Shown here one piece after another: positions 1 to 7,319 of a stretch of DNA of 36,880 nt (the first letter of the stretch is position 1; each line of letters starts with the position of its first letter). Source of the stretch: Methylobacterium phyllostachyos (lineage in GTDB: Bacteria; Pseudomonadota; Alphaproteobacteria; Rhizobiales; Beijerinckiaceae); assembly GCF_900103445.1 (NCBI RefSeq), contig NZ_FNHS01000027.1, forward strand, positions 1 to 36,880, given 5' to 3'. Below the pieces are notes generated by a model. It saw only the letters and a list, made by a program, of their open reading frames with translations. It was not told the origin of the DNA and did not search any database. The translations under genes were made by a program, and so were the position numbers.

Positions 1-349
1 GCCGGCACAATCAAGGCGCGCTGGGTGTGCGAGCAGGGCCACCAGCAGTTGAAGGAGGAACTGGGCCTCGACCACTTCGAGGGCCGCTCCTGGACCGGCC
101 TGCACCGGCACGCGCTGATGACGTGCATCGCCTGCGCCTACCTGCAGCACCTGCGCCTGGCTGGGCCCGACCGGACGGATGGGGAAAAAAAAGGTGGCCG
201 GCCTACCGGGACCGCCACCGTCTCCGACCCTGCCCGCCGTGCGGCAGGCCATCATCGGCCGCCTGTTCGTCGGTCTCATCCCACCGGTGCGATGCCCGCA
301 CTGTCGCCGCCGCTTCCGGCTACCGTCTGACCTCAAAGTGCCCAGGTAG
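1..349 (+). pseudogene. IS701-family transposase, C-terminal part (5' end outside window; frame change at A8)
   Basis: The opening frame reads through the typical end of an IS701 DDE transposase (QLKEELGLDHFEGRSW, then a helical HALMTCIACAYLQHLRL). After a run of eight A (185-192) this frame gives an unlikely Pro/Arg-rich tail ending at 330. The frame one base further on instead gives a plausible ending with a zinc-ribbon-like CPHCRRRF and stops at 347-349. Removing one A would join the two parts into one protein. The copy at the other end of the window has the same eight bases. The cause may be transcriptional slippage, an inactivating indel, or a shared homopolymer error. Confidence 0.7.
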
Positions 350-351
350 TG
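1..351 (+). mobile_element. IS701-type insertion sequence, right end (partial)
   Basis: Bases 1-351 carry the 3' end of an IS701-type element and run off the window. The inner boundary is set by comparison with the inverted copy at 36530-36880: the copies are identical through the end of the element and the adjoining CTAG (352-355), then diverge three bases later. A CTAG flank fits the 4-bp YTAR target of the IS701 family. The element interrupts a phage tail-type gene whose 3' part follows. The other terminus is not in the window, so total length and target duplication cannot be confirmed. Confidence 0.8.
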
Positions 352-672
352 CTAGAGGATCGGAAGCGTGCAGTCGCGGAGCGGGCCGACGCGCCGGCTG
401 CAAAGCCCACCGTGCCCACTCCGAACATGACCCCGGGCGGGTTCGACGTGAACAGGATCGATCCGCAAGCAGCTATGAAGCCTGCCGCCCCGATGGGGGC
501 GAGTTCAATGAACAGCACAGCCAACGACAACCGCAGCGTCAGCCAGACCTTCCACTCGACCACGAACATTCACGGCGTACATGACACGCGTGAGGCTGGG
601 CGCATGATGGAAGGCACGTTCGGTCGGATGCACGGACTGGCGTTGGAGAACGCGCAGAGCGCAATCGCCTGA
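352..672 (+). pseudogene. 3' fragment of a phage tail-type gene truncated by the IS
   Basis: This open frame enters directly from the IS boundary and has no start codon of its own outside the element. It is Ala/Pro-rich at first and ends in a segment resembling the C-termini of phage tail tape-measure or tail-length proteins (SVSQTFHSTTNIHGVHD, then a helix ending LENAQSAIA). The upstream part was presumably lost on IS insertion or recombination. No other tail, head or packaging gene is nearby, so this is an isolated relic. The family assignment rests on the style of the short C-terminus only. Confidence 0.5.
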
Positions 673-676
673 TTAA

Positions 677-1015
677 TTACTCGCCGTAGTACATAAGTCG
701 GCGAAGGTTGGCGGCAGGAACGCAACGTCTGATCTTCCGGAGATCGGATTTGGCGGCCCTGTCGCTTGCGTAGGGACCGGCGCCGACGAGGACGGTCCCA
801 GGCGCAATACCGTCGAATTGCTCGGCCGGGTAGCTATCCACCTTGATGCCGCAACGTGCTGCAAAGCGTACCGGATCGTTGACGATAATTTCGCGACTTG
901 TCCGTGCATCACCTTCGAGCGGATGCGCTACCAGCCAAAGGCCCTCGACGCCGCCGACGCGAGCCGATGCCGGAGCGACGACAAGCACGAAAGACAGGGC
1001 GAGGGCGTAGCGCAT
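677..1015 (-). CDS. small exported protein, unknown function
   Basis: 112 aa, starting at an ATG that opens a clear signal peptide (MRYALALSFVLVVAPASA). The frame is open further upstream, but that part is Arg/Ser-rich and overlaps the neighbouring gene, so it was excluded. The mature part carries two cysteines (AARCGIKVDSY and RKIRRCVPAAN) and no domain I recognise. It is the last of a leftward series of small genes. Its signal peptide resembles that of the 210-aa protein at 1557-2189, suggesting that both are envelope proteins of the same lineage-specific set. Confidence 0.65.
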   Translation of the reverse strand: MRYALALSFVLVVAPASARVGGVEGLWLVAHPLEGDARTSREIIVNDPVRFAARCGIKVDSYPAEQFDGIAPGTVLVGAGPYASDRAAKSDLRKIRRCVPAANLRRLMYYGE

Positions 1016-1058
1016 CCCGGCAAGATAGACCGGCGTGTGGCGGCTGACGAGATCCGGT

Positions 1059-1475
1059 TCAACTCCGATAGTCGGAACGAGGCATAGGGGACGGCAGGGA
1101 TTGCCCGCTCGGGCCTGGACGGGCGGTCTGCTGATCAAGGATCGCGGCGACATAGACCAGGGCCTTGCCCTTGTCTTTGAAGCGCATCCTCTCTCCGCTG
1201 ACCGAGGTCTCGTAGATGACACTGTTCGAGAACGCCGGCTTATACGCGCGTATGTGAGATCCGTACTTCTGTCGGATGATCTCGTTACGCATTTCCATTT
1301 CCAAGTTTGTCGAATTGTAGTTTCGCGCATCGCTCATCAGCAGTAGGAAACATCCGGCCACCAAGGGACTAAGGATGAGAGCGAACAGCGCCCAACCTAT
1401 TGCTGATCGCCCCTTCGAGTTGGCGGCATAACCGACCATCACGACGAAAAAGACATAAATCAGCAGGATTGGCAT
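1059..1475 (-). CDS. small membrane protein with two N-terminal TM segments
   Basis: 138 aa. Residues 1-18 (MPILLIYVFFVVMVGYAA) and about 25-48 (IGWALFALILSPLVAGCFLLL) are hydrophobic, separated by a short basic loop. The rest is polar and may form a soluble domain (MEMRNEIIRQKYGSHIRAY). No domain is recognised. It follows the 210-aa exported protein by 81 bases on the same strand and may share its transcript. It overlaps no stronger reading frame. Confidence 0.65.
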   Translation of the reverse strand: MPILLIYVFFVVMVGYAANSKGRSAIGWALFALILSPLVAGCFLLLMSDARNYNSTNLEMEMRNEIIRQKYGSHIRAYKPAFSNSVIYETSVSGERMRFKDKGKALVYVAAILDQQTARPGPSGQSLPSPMPRSDYRS

Positions 1476-1556
1476 GGATTGGACCCTCGGTTGCCCCGAA
1501 GCTGCGCAATAAGATCCGAACGGTCAAGGTGTCCGTCTACCGTAGGTAGGGATCAG

Positions 1557-2189
1557 TTACTCTGCATTCTCGCGGAAGCACCGCGCCATCGCTGCGATCA
1601 CAGAGGTATCGGTAGAGGCGGAGACGAACCGGCATTCGTCGAGGGCGTGCTTCGTGGGGCGCGCCTTCACGCCAGCCTTGAGGCACGCCAGCCAGGTTCG
1701 GTTCTCGGCTTCCGCCGCAGCCTCGAATTTCTGCTCCGACAGCAGGTTCTGGCAGATCCCGGAGATCCGTTGCGTGGTGGGATCGGCGTTGAGGCTACGA
1801 AGCTCCTCACCCGCCCGCCCTTCCTCCTCGATGCACGCTCCTTTCGGTGCGACGACGTTGTCACACTGGCTTCGCCACGCCGCCCAGCCAGCCTCGACCG
1901 CGAACCCCGATAGACCATTGAGCGCACGGAAGATGCTCGGGTCTTCTGAAAGCCTCGTGAGGCATTTCGCGACCTCTTGGCTTCGAGCAAGATCGACCAT
2001 GGCATCGACGTCGGCCTCGTCCGGTTCTGAGTCCTGCTCCTTCCTGAGCGCGTCCGCGACAGACATCCTGAGGCTATCGCCATATACTGGATCAGATCGA
2101 CACAGCTTCAGTGCGTCTCCGACGGGCTGTGCCGTAGCCGGGCCGGTCATGACGACAAGCAGGAGGGCAACGGCGTAGCGCATCGTCAT
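1557..2189 (-). CDS. exported protein with conserved cysteines, unknown function
   Basis: 210 aa with an N-terminal signal peptide (MRYAVALLLVVMTGPATAQ, after a two-residue extension). The mature protein is helical and contains repeated Cys-bearing segments (ALKLCRSDP, VAKCLTRL, SQCDNVV, GICQNLL, WLACLKA, DECRFV, MARCFRE), which suggests disulphide bonds. The start codon overlaps the stop of the upstream SWIM-type gene by one base (TGATG), so the two are probably translationally coupled. No family is recognised. Confidence 0.7.
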   Translation of the reverse strand: MTMRYAVALLLVVMTGPATAQPVGDALKLCRSDPVYGDSLRMSVADALRKEQDSEPDEADVDAMVDLARSQEVAKCLTRLSEDPSIFRALNGLSGFAVEAGWAAWRSQCDNVVAPKGACIEEEGRAGEELRSLNADPTTQRISGICQNLLSEQKFEAAAEAENRTWLACLKAGVKARPTKHALDECRFVSASTDTSVIAAMARCFRENAE

Positions 2190-2524
2190 CAGCCCATCAT
2201 GGCCTTGCCCAGGCGCTTCTTCGCGCCGTTGAGCGCCTTCTTGGCGCGCTCGACCTCGTGTTCGGCGGCTGCGATCTCCTCAATTGCCGTGAGGATCGGT
2301 GAGCCCTCAGCCATGGTGCGGAGATCCGCGACGGCGGCCTCGTCCACGTCGATCGCGGAGGACACGTCGCCGACGAGTAGGGCCATCCGGTGCTTGCAGC
2401 TCGAACCGACTTGGCCGGCTGGGCAGGTGCACGAGAACCGCATGCCCTTCCCAGTTCGGTAGGCCTCCAGCGTGTAAACCTCATCGCTAGAGCTCGATCG
2501 GACCGAGAACAGCAGGTTCGACAT
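2189..2524 (-). CDS. SWIM zinc-finger-like protein
   Basis: About 111 aa from the ATG at 2524, which has AAGG eight bases upstream; a GTG at 2533 is possible. The N-terminal half has a CxC-x8-CxH pattern (FSCTCPAG then SSCKHRMAL), the signature of SWIM zinc fingers, which bind DNA or protein. The C-terminal half is an Ala/Lys/Glu-rich coiled-coil-like helix (AAAEHEVERAKKALNGAKK). It is the first gene of a leftward pair with the exported 210-aa protein. A role cannot be assigned. Confidence 0.75.
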   Translation of the reverse strand: MSNLLFSVRSSSSDEVYTLEAYRTGKGMRFSCTCPAGQVGSSCKHRMALLVGDVSSAIDVDEAAVADLRTMAEGSPILTAIEEIAAAEHEVERAKKALNGAKKRLGKAMMG

Positions 2525-2657
2525 GCGGCGCACCTTGTCGAGGCAGATCGCACACGGATCTCAACTGTCGCGTGCATCTGATGAGGATGGCTGTAGACGG
2601 CCCGGCTGTCGAGGTGCCCAGGCTGTCCCTCGCGGCGGCGCTGGGCTAGAGCCAGCC

Positions 2658-2873
2658 ATGGACCCCACCATCGCCAAAGCCCTCGCCCTGATCGAGGATC
2701 ATCACGTCGATCATGGCATCCCAACGGTGCTGGAGATGCGCGACATCCGGGCGAAGATGGAAGCCGAAGCAACTGGGCACGCGACGGCCGCGGAGATGGC
2801 GCACGACACGCTCATAAGCATGGGATACCGAGTCGAGATGGTCGATGGTGTGATCTACCGGCTGGAGCAGTAG
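2658..2873 (+). CDS. small conserved-type protein, unknown function
   Basis: 71 aa, starting at ATG 2658 (MDPTIAKALALIEDHHVDHG). The frame is open upstream, but that part is Arg/Gly-rich and non-protein-like. The protein is acidic with balanced composition: one helix, then ATAAEMAHDTLISMGYRVEM and a final strand-like VIYRLEQ. No signal peptide or TM segment is seen. It is convergent with the leftward gene ending at 2887. No family recognised. Confidence 0.6.
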   Translation: MDPTIAKALALIEDHHVDHGIPTVLEMRDIRAKMEAEATGHATAAEMAHDTLISMGYRVEMVDGVIYRLEQ

Positions 2874-2886
2874 CGGACGCAGGAGC

Positions 2887-3246
2887 TTAGCTGCCGGCCT
2901 CGTGGCTGGCGGTCGCCTCGACCAGGCCGCCCGTCCAAGCCATGCCGTGATCTGCTCCACGCCAGGGTTGCCCTCGAGCCTCGCGACGTGCCTCGAAGAT
3001 GAGGCCGTACCGTTCACCCTCGCCCTCATCGTCCGAGCCCGCCGGTACGATCCCAGTCACACAGCCGCCGAACCCGGAAGGCTTGGCTTTGGCTTCGTGC
3101 AAGTAGATCCAGCCGCCGATGAGCGCCTGGGCGTCGGCTTCCGAGATTTTCCACCAGCCCGAGCGGTACGTCTGGCCTTCAAGGCGGACCATGTTTTTGT
3201 ACTGACCGCTTTCATGACGGCAGAGCAGGTGAATAGCTTTTGCCAC
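2887..3246 (-). CDS. conserved-type hypothetical protein (MVRLEGQ/YRSGWW type)
   Basis: 119 aa from a GTG start chosen because AAGGAG lies seven bases upstream; the longer open frame has no such site. The core MVRLEGQTYRSGWWKISEAD, GGWIYLHEAKAKPSGFGG and the end WRGADHGMAWTGGLVEA is rich in Trp, Gly and aromatics, as in a compact beta protein. I associate this pattern with hypothetical proteins of proteobacterial accessory regions but know no function. It is divergent from the broken gene starting at 3283. Confidence 0.65.
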   Translation of the reverse strand: MAKAIHLLCRHESGQYKNMVRLEGQTYRSGWWKISEADAQALIGGWIYLHEAKAKPSGFGGCVTGIVPAGSDDEGEGERYGLIFEARREARGQPWRGADHGMAWTGGLVEATASHEAGS

Positions 3247-3282
3247 GTGGCCGCTCCTTACCTTCGCGGCTACAGCCGGCGC

Positions 3283-3483
3283 ATGTCCGACAAGCTCGAC
3301 GTTCTCCTCGAACGCCTGAAAACGCACGAGCGCATGCTCATCCTGGCAATGGCAGAGCACGATGGGTTGCCGGCCGGGAACGCACTGTGACAGGTCGCCG
3401 AGCTTGAGAACGTTATCGCCGCGGTTGAAGCAGTGGCGGGTGAAGAGACTAAAAGCGTGCGCAAGGCATCACTGAAGGCATGA
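3283..3483 (+). pseudogene. short helical gene split by an in-frame TGA
   Basis: The ATG at 3283 opens a helical reading (MSDKLDVLLERLKTHERMLI) that stops at TGA 3388-3390. The same frame continues with equally protein-like sequence (QVAELENVIAAVEAVAGEE, then a basic KSVRKASLKA) to TGA 3481-3483. One change, for example CGA to TGA, would explain the break in an original 66-aa protein. Expression of a 35-aa product or readthrough is possible. Decay is the simplest reading. Confidence 0.5.
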
Positions 3484-3501
3484 TACCTTTGCTGTTATCA
3501 T

Positions 3502-3930
3502 TCAGCCGTGTTTCTGAACGATATGCTGAATATAGCTGGACAGAGAGCCCGTTAGTTCATCCACCTCGCCCGTATTCCAATTACCTCGCTCCTTCTCGCG
3601 GCGAGCTATCTTTATAAATTCTGTATCCTCAAACCAAACGCCCTTACCCTGAAAAGTCAGCGGCAACTCTTTAACGACATGTGCGTTCTTGAAGATGCTG
3701 AGCAGACCATGCGCCATTTGGTTGCTGTCGGCGTTAAGCCATGAGAACCGAGCATTCCAATCACCGTGACGCTGCAGGATGGTGTCGAATTTCCTGATCG
3801 CATCGAATAGCTGAGCGAAATGCTCTTCTTCTCGCTGGATGATTTCTTGATCGTTTGGCGGCTCCGACATTTTCGTGGCGGGCTGCGCCAAGCCGGCTTC
3901 GAGGCGGGAGAACGGATCGTCCTGTGTCAT
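3502..3930 (-). CDS. hypothetical cytosolic protein
   Basis: 142 aa, starting at an ATG with GGAGAG upstream. The N-terminus is polar, followed by helices (QREEEHFAQLFDAIRKFDTI) and a C-terminal helix (GSLSSYIQHIVQKHG). Base composition is lower in GC than most neighbours, which may mean separate acquisition. No signal peptide, TM segment or family is recognised. It lies between the broken gene at 3283 and the toxin-antitoxin-like pair; intergenic 3931-4039 holds nothing I can identify. Confidence 0.65.
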   Translation of the reverse strand: MTQDDPFSRLEAGLAQPATKMSEPPNDQEIIQREEEHFAQLFDAIRKFDTILQRHGDWNARFSWLNADSNQMAHGLLSIFKNAHVVKELPLTFQGKGVWFEDTEFIKIARREKERGNWNTGEVDELTGSLSSYIQHIVQKHG

Positions 3931-4039
3931 CTTCGCTCTCCAGTCTCTGAGCCTACGAGCGGGCTGCGGCCGGGCTATACAGCAGGCGTAGGGCCATCAC
4001 ACCGCACGCGTGGATGGGGTGAGATGGTTCAGTGCGCCT

Positions 4040-4630
4040 TTATAGCGAAGCCTCATAGGATCGCAGCACACCTACGGTCTCCACCAAGCCAACTGCCTCC
4101 ATGTCGCGCAGCAGCACCGCAGGCGTCTTCTCAGGCTTGCGCATCCGCTCACGCATTCGCCGGATCGCGGCAACAGCCCGGCCGGGATCTAGCTCTATCG
4201 TATCAGCCAGGAACGCGTCGGAAGAGCGCGCTTCTAGGTCGAACGGTTCCAGAACCGTAGCCGGAAAGTGCCGCATGTTCTCGGTCACGATGGTCTGAGC
4301 CCGGGTCTTAAGGGCTGCCGCCAGTACGTGGGCATCCCCTTGATCCGGCAGGCCGCTGCAGACGCACAAGAACGTGTCGAAGTCCTCAACCATCGCCTCT
4401 TCAAAGGCTTTTTCCATTCCCTGCCGCGCACGGGTCGCCCGCTCGCTCGCATCAGGGGTGCCTTTGTGCGTGAGGATGCGCCCGATCGCCCGCTCCGTTT
4501 CGTCGAGGATCGGGGCGGACCAACGCACTCGGTAGAACGCTGCGTCGGCCAGCGTCAGAAGCAGGTTCCGGTTCAGCGCACCCACTAACGAACAGGCATC
4601 AACGAGCGCGGTGAACCGATTGGCGAACAC
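4040..4630 (-). CDS. PIN-domain ribonuclease, probable toxin (VapC-like)
   Basis: 196 aa from a GTG start three bases after the stop of the upstream HTH gene. The N-terminal 130 residues fit a PIN nuclease: acidic D11 in VDACSLVGAL, E44 in APILDETERAI, D99 in DQGDAHVLAAAL, then TIVTENMRHFP, typical of the PIN_3 group. Such proteins cleave RNA with a metal bound by these acids. The C-terminal 60 residues are helical and may contact the partner. Tight linkage to an HTH gene supports a toxin-antitoxin role; targets are unknown. Confidence 0.8.
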   Translation of the reverse strand: MFANRFTALVDACSLVGALNRNLLLTLADAAFYRVRWSAPILDETERAIGRILTHKGTPDASERATRARQGMEKAFEEAMVEDFDTFLCVCSGLPDQGDAHVLAAALKTRAQTIVTENMRHFPATVLEPFDLEARSSDAFLADTIELDPGRAVAAIRRMRERMRKPEKTPAVLLRDMEAVGLVETVGVLRSYEASL

Positions 4631-4633
4631 GGC

Positions 4634-5089
4634 TCAGAGGCTTTCCGCGTCCAAGGCGGCAAGTTCGGACAGCGCCTCGTCCCGTGCCACTGCTCGTTGC
4701 TCACGGTAAGCGAACAGATCCTCGGCCCTGATGCGCCTATGACGGCCAACCATCGTGTGCTTGATCTCCTCCCGATCCAAAAGCTTGATGAGGAAGGGGC
4801 GTGACACGTTGAGGATGTCGGCCGCCTGCTGCGTGGTGAGCATCTGGCTGACCGGCACGAGGGTGACGGCATCGCCGCTGCCAATGTGGCGTAGCACCTT
4901 CAACAGCAGGTCCGACAACGCTGGTGTAAGGGTGATCTCCGCAGGCTTTCGATCCTCGCCTAAGACGCGCAGCTTCGCATCTCCAGCTGCCTGAGCGGCG
5001 ATGATCTCACGAAGCTGATTAGCGGCTGCCCGCTCATCCGCCGATGGCAAGCGGCTGCCGAGGCCTTCGGCCAAGGCTGGCATAGTCAT
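4634..5089 (-). CDS. excisionase-type HTH protein, probable antitoxin
   Basis: 151 aa. Residues about 84-130 are an excisionase/MerR-like helix-turn-helix (LTTQQAADILNVSRPFLIK, then MVGRHRRIRAEDLFAYREQ). The N-terminal part is an Ala-rich helix and the C-terminus is acidic and helical (DEALSELAALDAESL), a plausible toxin-binding tail. It precedes the PIN gene by three bases, the usual antitoxin-first order. It probably represses the shared promoter, where a tandem octamer is found. Confidence 0.78.
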   Translation of the reverse strand: MTMPALAEGLGSRLPSADERAAANQLREIIAAQAAGDAKLRVLGEDRKPAEITLTPALSDLLLKVLRHIGSGDAVTLVPVSQMLTTQQAADILNVSRPFLIKLLDREEIKHTMVGRHRRIRAEDLFAYREQRAVARDEALSELAALDAESL

Positions 5090-5130
5090 GGTGGTCGCTC
5101 CGATGGCTGCGAACGCTAACTGCTATTCGA

Positions 5131-5150
5131 AATAAACGCAACAAACGCAA
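5131..5150 (-). promoter_or_regulatory. tandem octamer upstream of the HTH/PIN pair, candidate operator
   Basis: AAACGCAA occurs twice in tandem (5134-5141 and 5143-5150; read TTGCGTTT on the coding strand), about 45-60 bases before the HTH start. The nine-base spacing is close to one helical turn and would suit cooperative binding of the antitoxin. The upstream copy also contains a -35-like TTGCGT. No protein-DNA evidence exists here; the call is by position and repetition. Confidence 0.35.
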
Positions 5151-5625
5151 TCGCCGTCGGTATAATCCACAGCTAAGCGCTCGGCTGCGCTATCGATGGC
5201 CTTCCGTCGGGCCGACGTCAGCCTCTCTGCGCACGACGTCGGTCCGAATTAGGCGCACAGTGCAAGGCACAAGCCCTGATCGAAAAGGCGGGAAGAGAAG
5301 GCTGCCCGAGCGTTCCTGTCAGCCGCTGATAGGGAGTAACGGGGGAGTACCGGGGTCAGGGGTCAGCCGCTGATCGAGAACGGCGTTACCTCTACCCTCG
5401 GGGCGGCCTAGAAGACCCGTTCTGAAGCCTCCTGCGGGCGTTCGGCATATCGGGCTGCACGGGCGTGGGAAATCCTTTGATCAGTGGTGCACTGCTCAAG
5501 CAGCTGGTCTGCCTTCCGCGGGTTTGATCCTACGGAGCGGAGCCCCAGCTTCCTTCCCGGACGAGCGACGGCAGACGGTCGTATGCCGCTCGCCGCTCGC
5601 CCAAAAACAAGCCGGAGGAACCCGA
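5151..5625. other. intergenic region, no gene seen
   Basis: About 475 bases without a convincing gene. It holds two copies of GTCAGCCGCTGAT (near 5318 and 5361) with unlike flanks, separated by a G-rich stretch. A good ribosome site (GGAGG) just before 5626 sets the cupin start; the open frame from 5524 is rejected as that gene's start. The promoters of the rightward cupin and the leftward antitoxin should lie here, but no clear -35/-10 pair was found. Confidence 0.5.
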
Positions 5626-6096
5626 ATGGCAGCGCATAGCTTCGACCAGAGCAACATCACGTGGCGCACGCTCGATTGGCTCGATCACATCGCCTTCTTT
5701 GTCTACAAAGTCGATGAAGAGAACCGCATCGTCGATGTCCTCTTCAAGTTCGCCGCCAACCAGCGGGTGATGTTGCACCGGCACCATTGCCCCTACGTCA
5801 CCCTGGTGATGCAGGGTGAGCTACGGTTCTACCGCCCGAACGGCGAGTTGAAAGAAATCCGCCCGACCGGGAGCTTCGTCTCCGGCCCTGCTCATGGCGA
5901 ACCTCACGAGGAGGGCGGCGGAGATCAGGACGCGATCGTCTTCTTCAGCAACCGCAACATCGACGACGCGCTCTATGAGTTCCTCGACAAGGACGGGAAC
6001 GCGACCCAGGTGCTCGGGATCGCCGATTTCAAGGCGCAGCTTGAGGCACAGATCGCGGATGGGTCATCTGCGAAGGTCGCCGGCCGACCTGCCTGA
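5626..6096 (+). CDS. cupin-fold protein
   Basis: 156 aa, starting at an ATG with GGAGG eight bases upstream. The cupin core is visible: strand-rich sequence with a His cluster (MLHRHHCPYVTLVMQGELRF), then FVSGPAHGEPHEEGG providing further possible metal ligands, and a VFFSNRNID strand. Cupins of this kind bind a divalent metal and act as dioxygenases or small-molecule sensors; which applies here cannot be told. No signal peptide. It is convergent with the Met-rich gene at 6146. Confidence 0.78.
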   Translation: MAAHSFDQSNITWRTLDWLDHIAFFVYKVDEENRIVDVLFKFAANQRVMLHRHHCPYVTLVMQGELRFYRPNGELKEIRPTGSFVSGPAHGEPHEEGGGDQDAIVFFSNRNIDDALYEFLDKDGNATQVLGIADFKAQLEAQIADGSSAKVAGRPA

Positions 6097-6145
6097 TTGG
6101 AAGTGGTCCCGCAGTTCCGTGGCTGCGGGACCAATCTGGAGAAAA

Positions 6146-6373
6146 TTACATCCGCGAACGACGCATGTGATGACGCCGATGGCGCTTCATGTGCCGCATG
6201 CCCATCATGCCCCGCTGCCCGCCCATGCGCTTCTCTGACGGGCTCTTCACGCTGCCAGGATTGTTCATGTTGCTCTGAGCGCTGCCACTCCCGCTGCCGG
6301 CCGGCATCTGTGCGAGGGCAGCCCCCGTGACAGCGAGCGTCATCGCGGCAGCGAGGGCAAGGGTCTTCATCAT
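6146..6373 (-). CDS. Met/Arg/His-rich small exported protein
   Basis: 75 aa, starting at the ATG preceded by GGAGGAAAACGCC. Residues 1-22 form a signal peptide ending ALAQ. A Ser/Gly/Asn linker follows, and the last 28 residues are almost all Met, Arg, His, Lys and Gly (RMGGQRGMMGMRHM, then KRHRRHHMRRSRM). The mature protein would be very basic. Met/His clusters can bind Cu(I)/Ag(I) or absorb oxidants, and a basic tail can bind nucleic acid or anionic envelope polymers; no role is proven. A second protein of this design is at 24465. Confidence 0.72.
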   Translation of the reverse strand: MMKTLALAAAMTLAVTGAALAQMPAGSGSGSAQSNMNNPGSVKSPSEKRMGGQRGMMGMRHMKRHRRHHMRRSRM

Positions 6374-6470
6374 GGCGTTTTCCTCCAGACGGATCAGCTC
6401 GATCAGTCGAGAGCCAAACACCACCATCCTGATATTGTTCAGGCTCTAACCTTGAGAATAGTGATGGGCC

Positions 6471-6644
6471 CTACCGACGTCGCAGCCTCAGAGCCAGGAT
6501 CAGCGCGCCAGGCCAGAACACGAGGCTGAGCAGGGTGATCGGGATGATGGGACGCCCCTTCCACCAGACGATGATGACGGGCAGGAATAAGCCCGGGATC
6601 GCCACCGCGAGGAAGGCCCAGAATTGAAGGTCGGATAGGTCCAT
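6471..6644 (-). CDS. small two-TM membrane protein, superinfection-immunity-like
   Basis: 57 aa from the internal ATG (MDLSDLQFWAFL); the longer frame adds a non-protein-like leader. Two hydrophobic segments (FWAFLAVAIPGLFLPVIIVW and IPITLLSLVFWPGALILA) flank a short basic loop, and the protein ends LRLRRR. The layout resembles the two-helix superinfection-immunity family related to T4 Imm, but the resemblance is general and any small inner-membrane protein remains possible. A GGCGG just before the ATG is a weak ribosome site. Confidence 0.55.
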   Translation of the reverse strand: MDLSDLQFWAFLAVAIPGLFLPVIIVWWKGRPIIPITLLSLVFWPGALILALRLRRR

Positions 6645-6690
6645 CCGCCATTCGTAGCAGCCTTCTGCCGCTACGCTTTCTTCATACCCG

Positions 6691-7134
6691 ATGGCACATT
6701 GCGCCACCATGCCGATCCGGCCAGAGCACCGCTACTTCTACCCCATCGACTGGGCGCAGCTCTCGGCCGTGATCCGGTTCGGCCGAGCGAGAGGCTGCTG
6801 CGAGGGATGCGGACGACCGCATGGGCGGATGGTCTATCACCTCGGCGACGGCCGCTGGTGGGACGGCGACGCCGGCCGGTGGCGAGATGGCTGGGGCAGG
6901 CGGATCCGGATCGCGGTAGAGGCCGATATCCTCAGGCGAGCGCGCCGGACCCGGGTGGTACTGGCCGCGGCCCATCGGGACCACGACACATCGAACAACG
7001 CGGACGCCAACCTCGCGGCCTTCTGCCAGCGCTGCCACATGATCCACGATCGGCCGGAGCACCAGCGGAGACGATGGCGCACGCTGTTCCGGCGGAAGGC
7101 GGTCGGCGACTTGTTCGGTGGGCCCTACGCCTAA
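6691..7134 (+). CDS. HNH-type endonuclease-like protein
   Basis: 147 aa; ATG 6691 is used, with an in-frame ATG at 6709 (MPIRPEHRYFYPIDW) equally possible. Two CxxC pairs, C37/C40 (CCEGCGRPHG) and C112/C115 (CQRCHMIHD), would hold a structural zinc. Between them are H95-R-D-H98 and an Asn pair (AAAHRDHDTSNNADANL), the expected HNH metal and catalytic residues. The C-terminus is basic and ends DLFGGPYA. HNH proteins nick or cut DNA; no partner methylase or large terminase gene is near, so the role is open. Confidence 0.72.
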   Translation: MAHCATMPIRPEHRYFYPIDWAQLSAVIRFGRARGCCEGCGRPHGRMVYHLGDGRWWDGDAGRWRDGWGRRIRIAVEADILRRARRTRVVLAAAHRDHDTSNNADANLAAFCQRCHMIHDRPEHQRRRWRTLFRRKAVGDLFGGPYA

Positions 7135-7319
7135 CACGTGCGCTCAATGCTGCCTATGGTTTCGAATTTATTGTGCACATGAAGTAAATACCGATTATCA
7201 CACCAATGGCTCGCGAAGTACAAGCAGATTTAAATGCCTATACCGACTTACGTTAAGTGGTGTGGGCTTTAGTTGCGGTAGATACTGTTTCTGATATAGT
7301 TCTCTTTCTGGTTGTAGCC
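7135..7319. other. AT-rich intergenic segment upstream of the cupredoxin gene
   Basis: About 185 bases distinctly richer in A/T than the surroundings (for example TTATTGTGCACATGAAG and AGCAGATTTAAATGCC). The cupredoxin frame is open back to a GTG at 7257, so part could be coding, but its reading is hydrophobic without the layout of a normal signal peptide. Probable promoter region; no motif is firmly identified. Confidence 0.4.

Noticed and set aside
352..5089. Prophage
   Set aside because: Only one tail-type gene fragment is present; there are no capsid, portal, terminase or lysis genes in the window.
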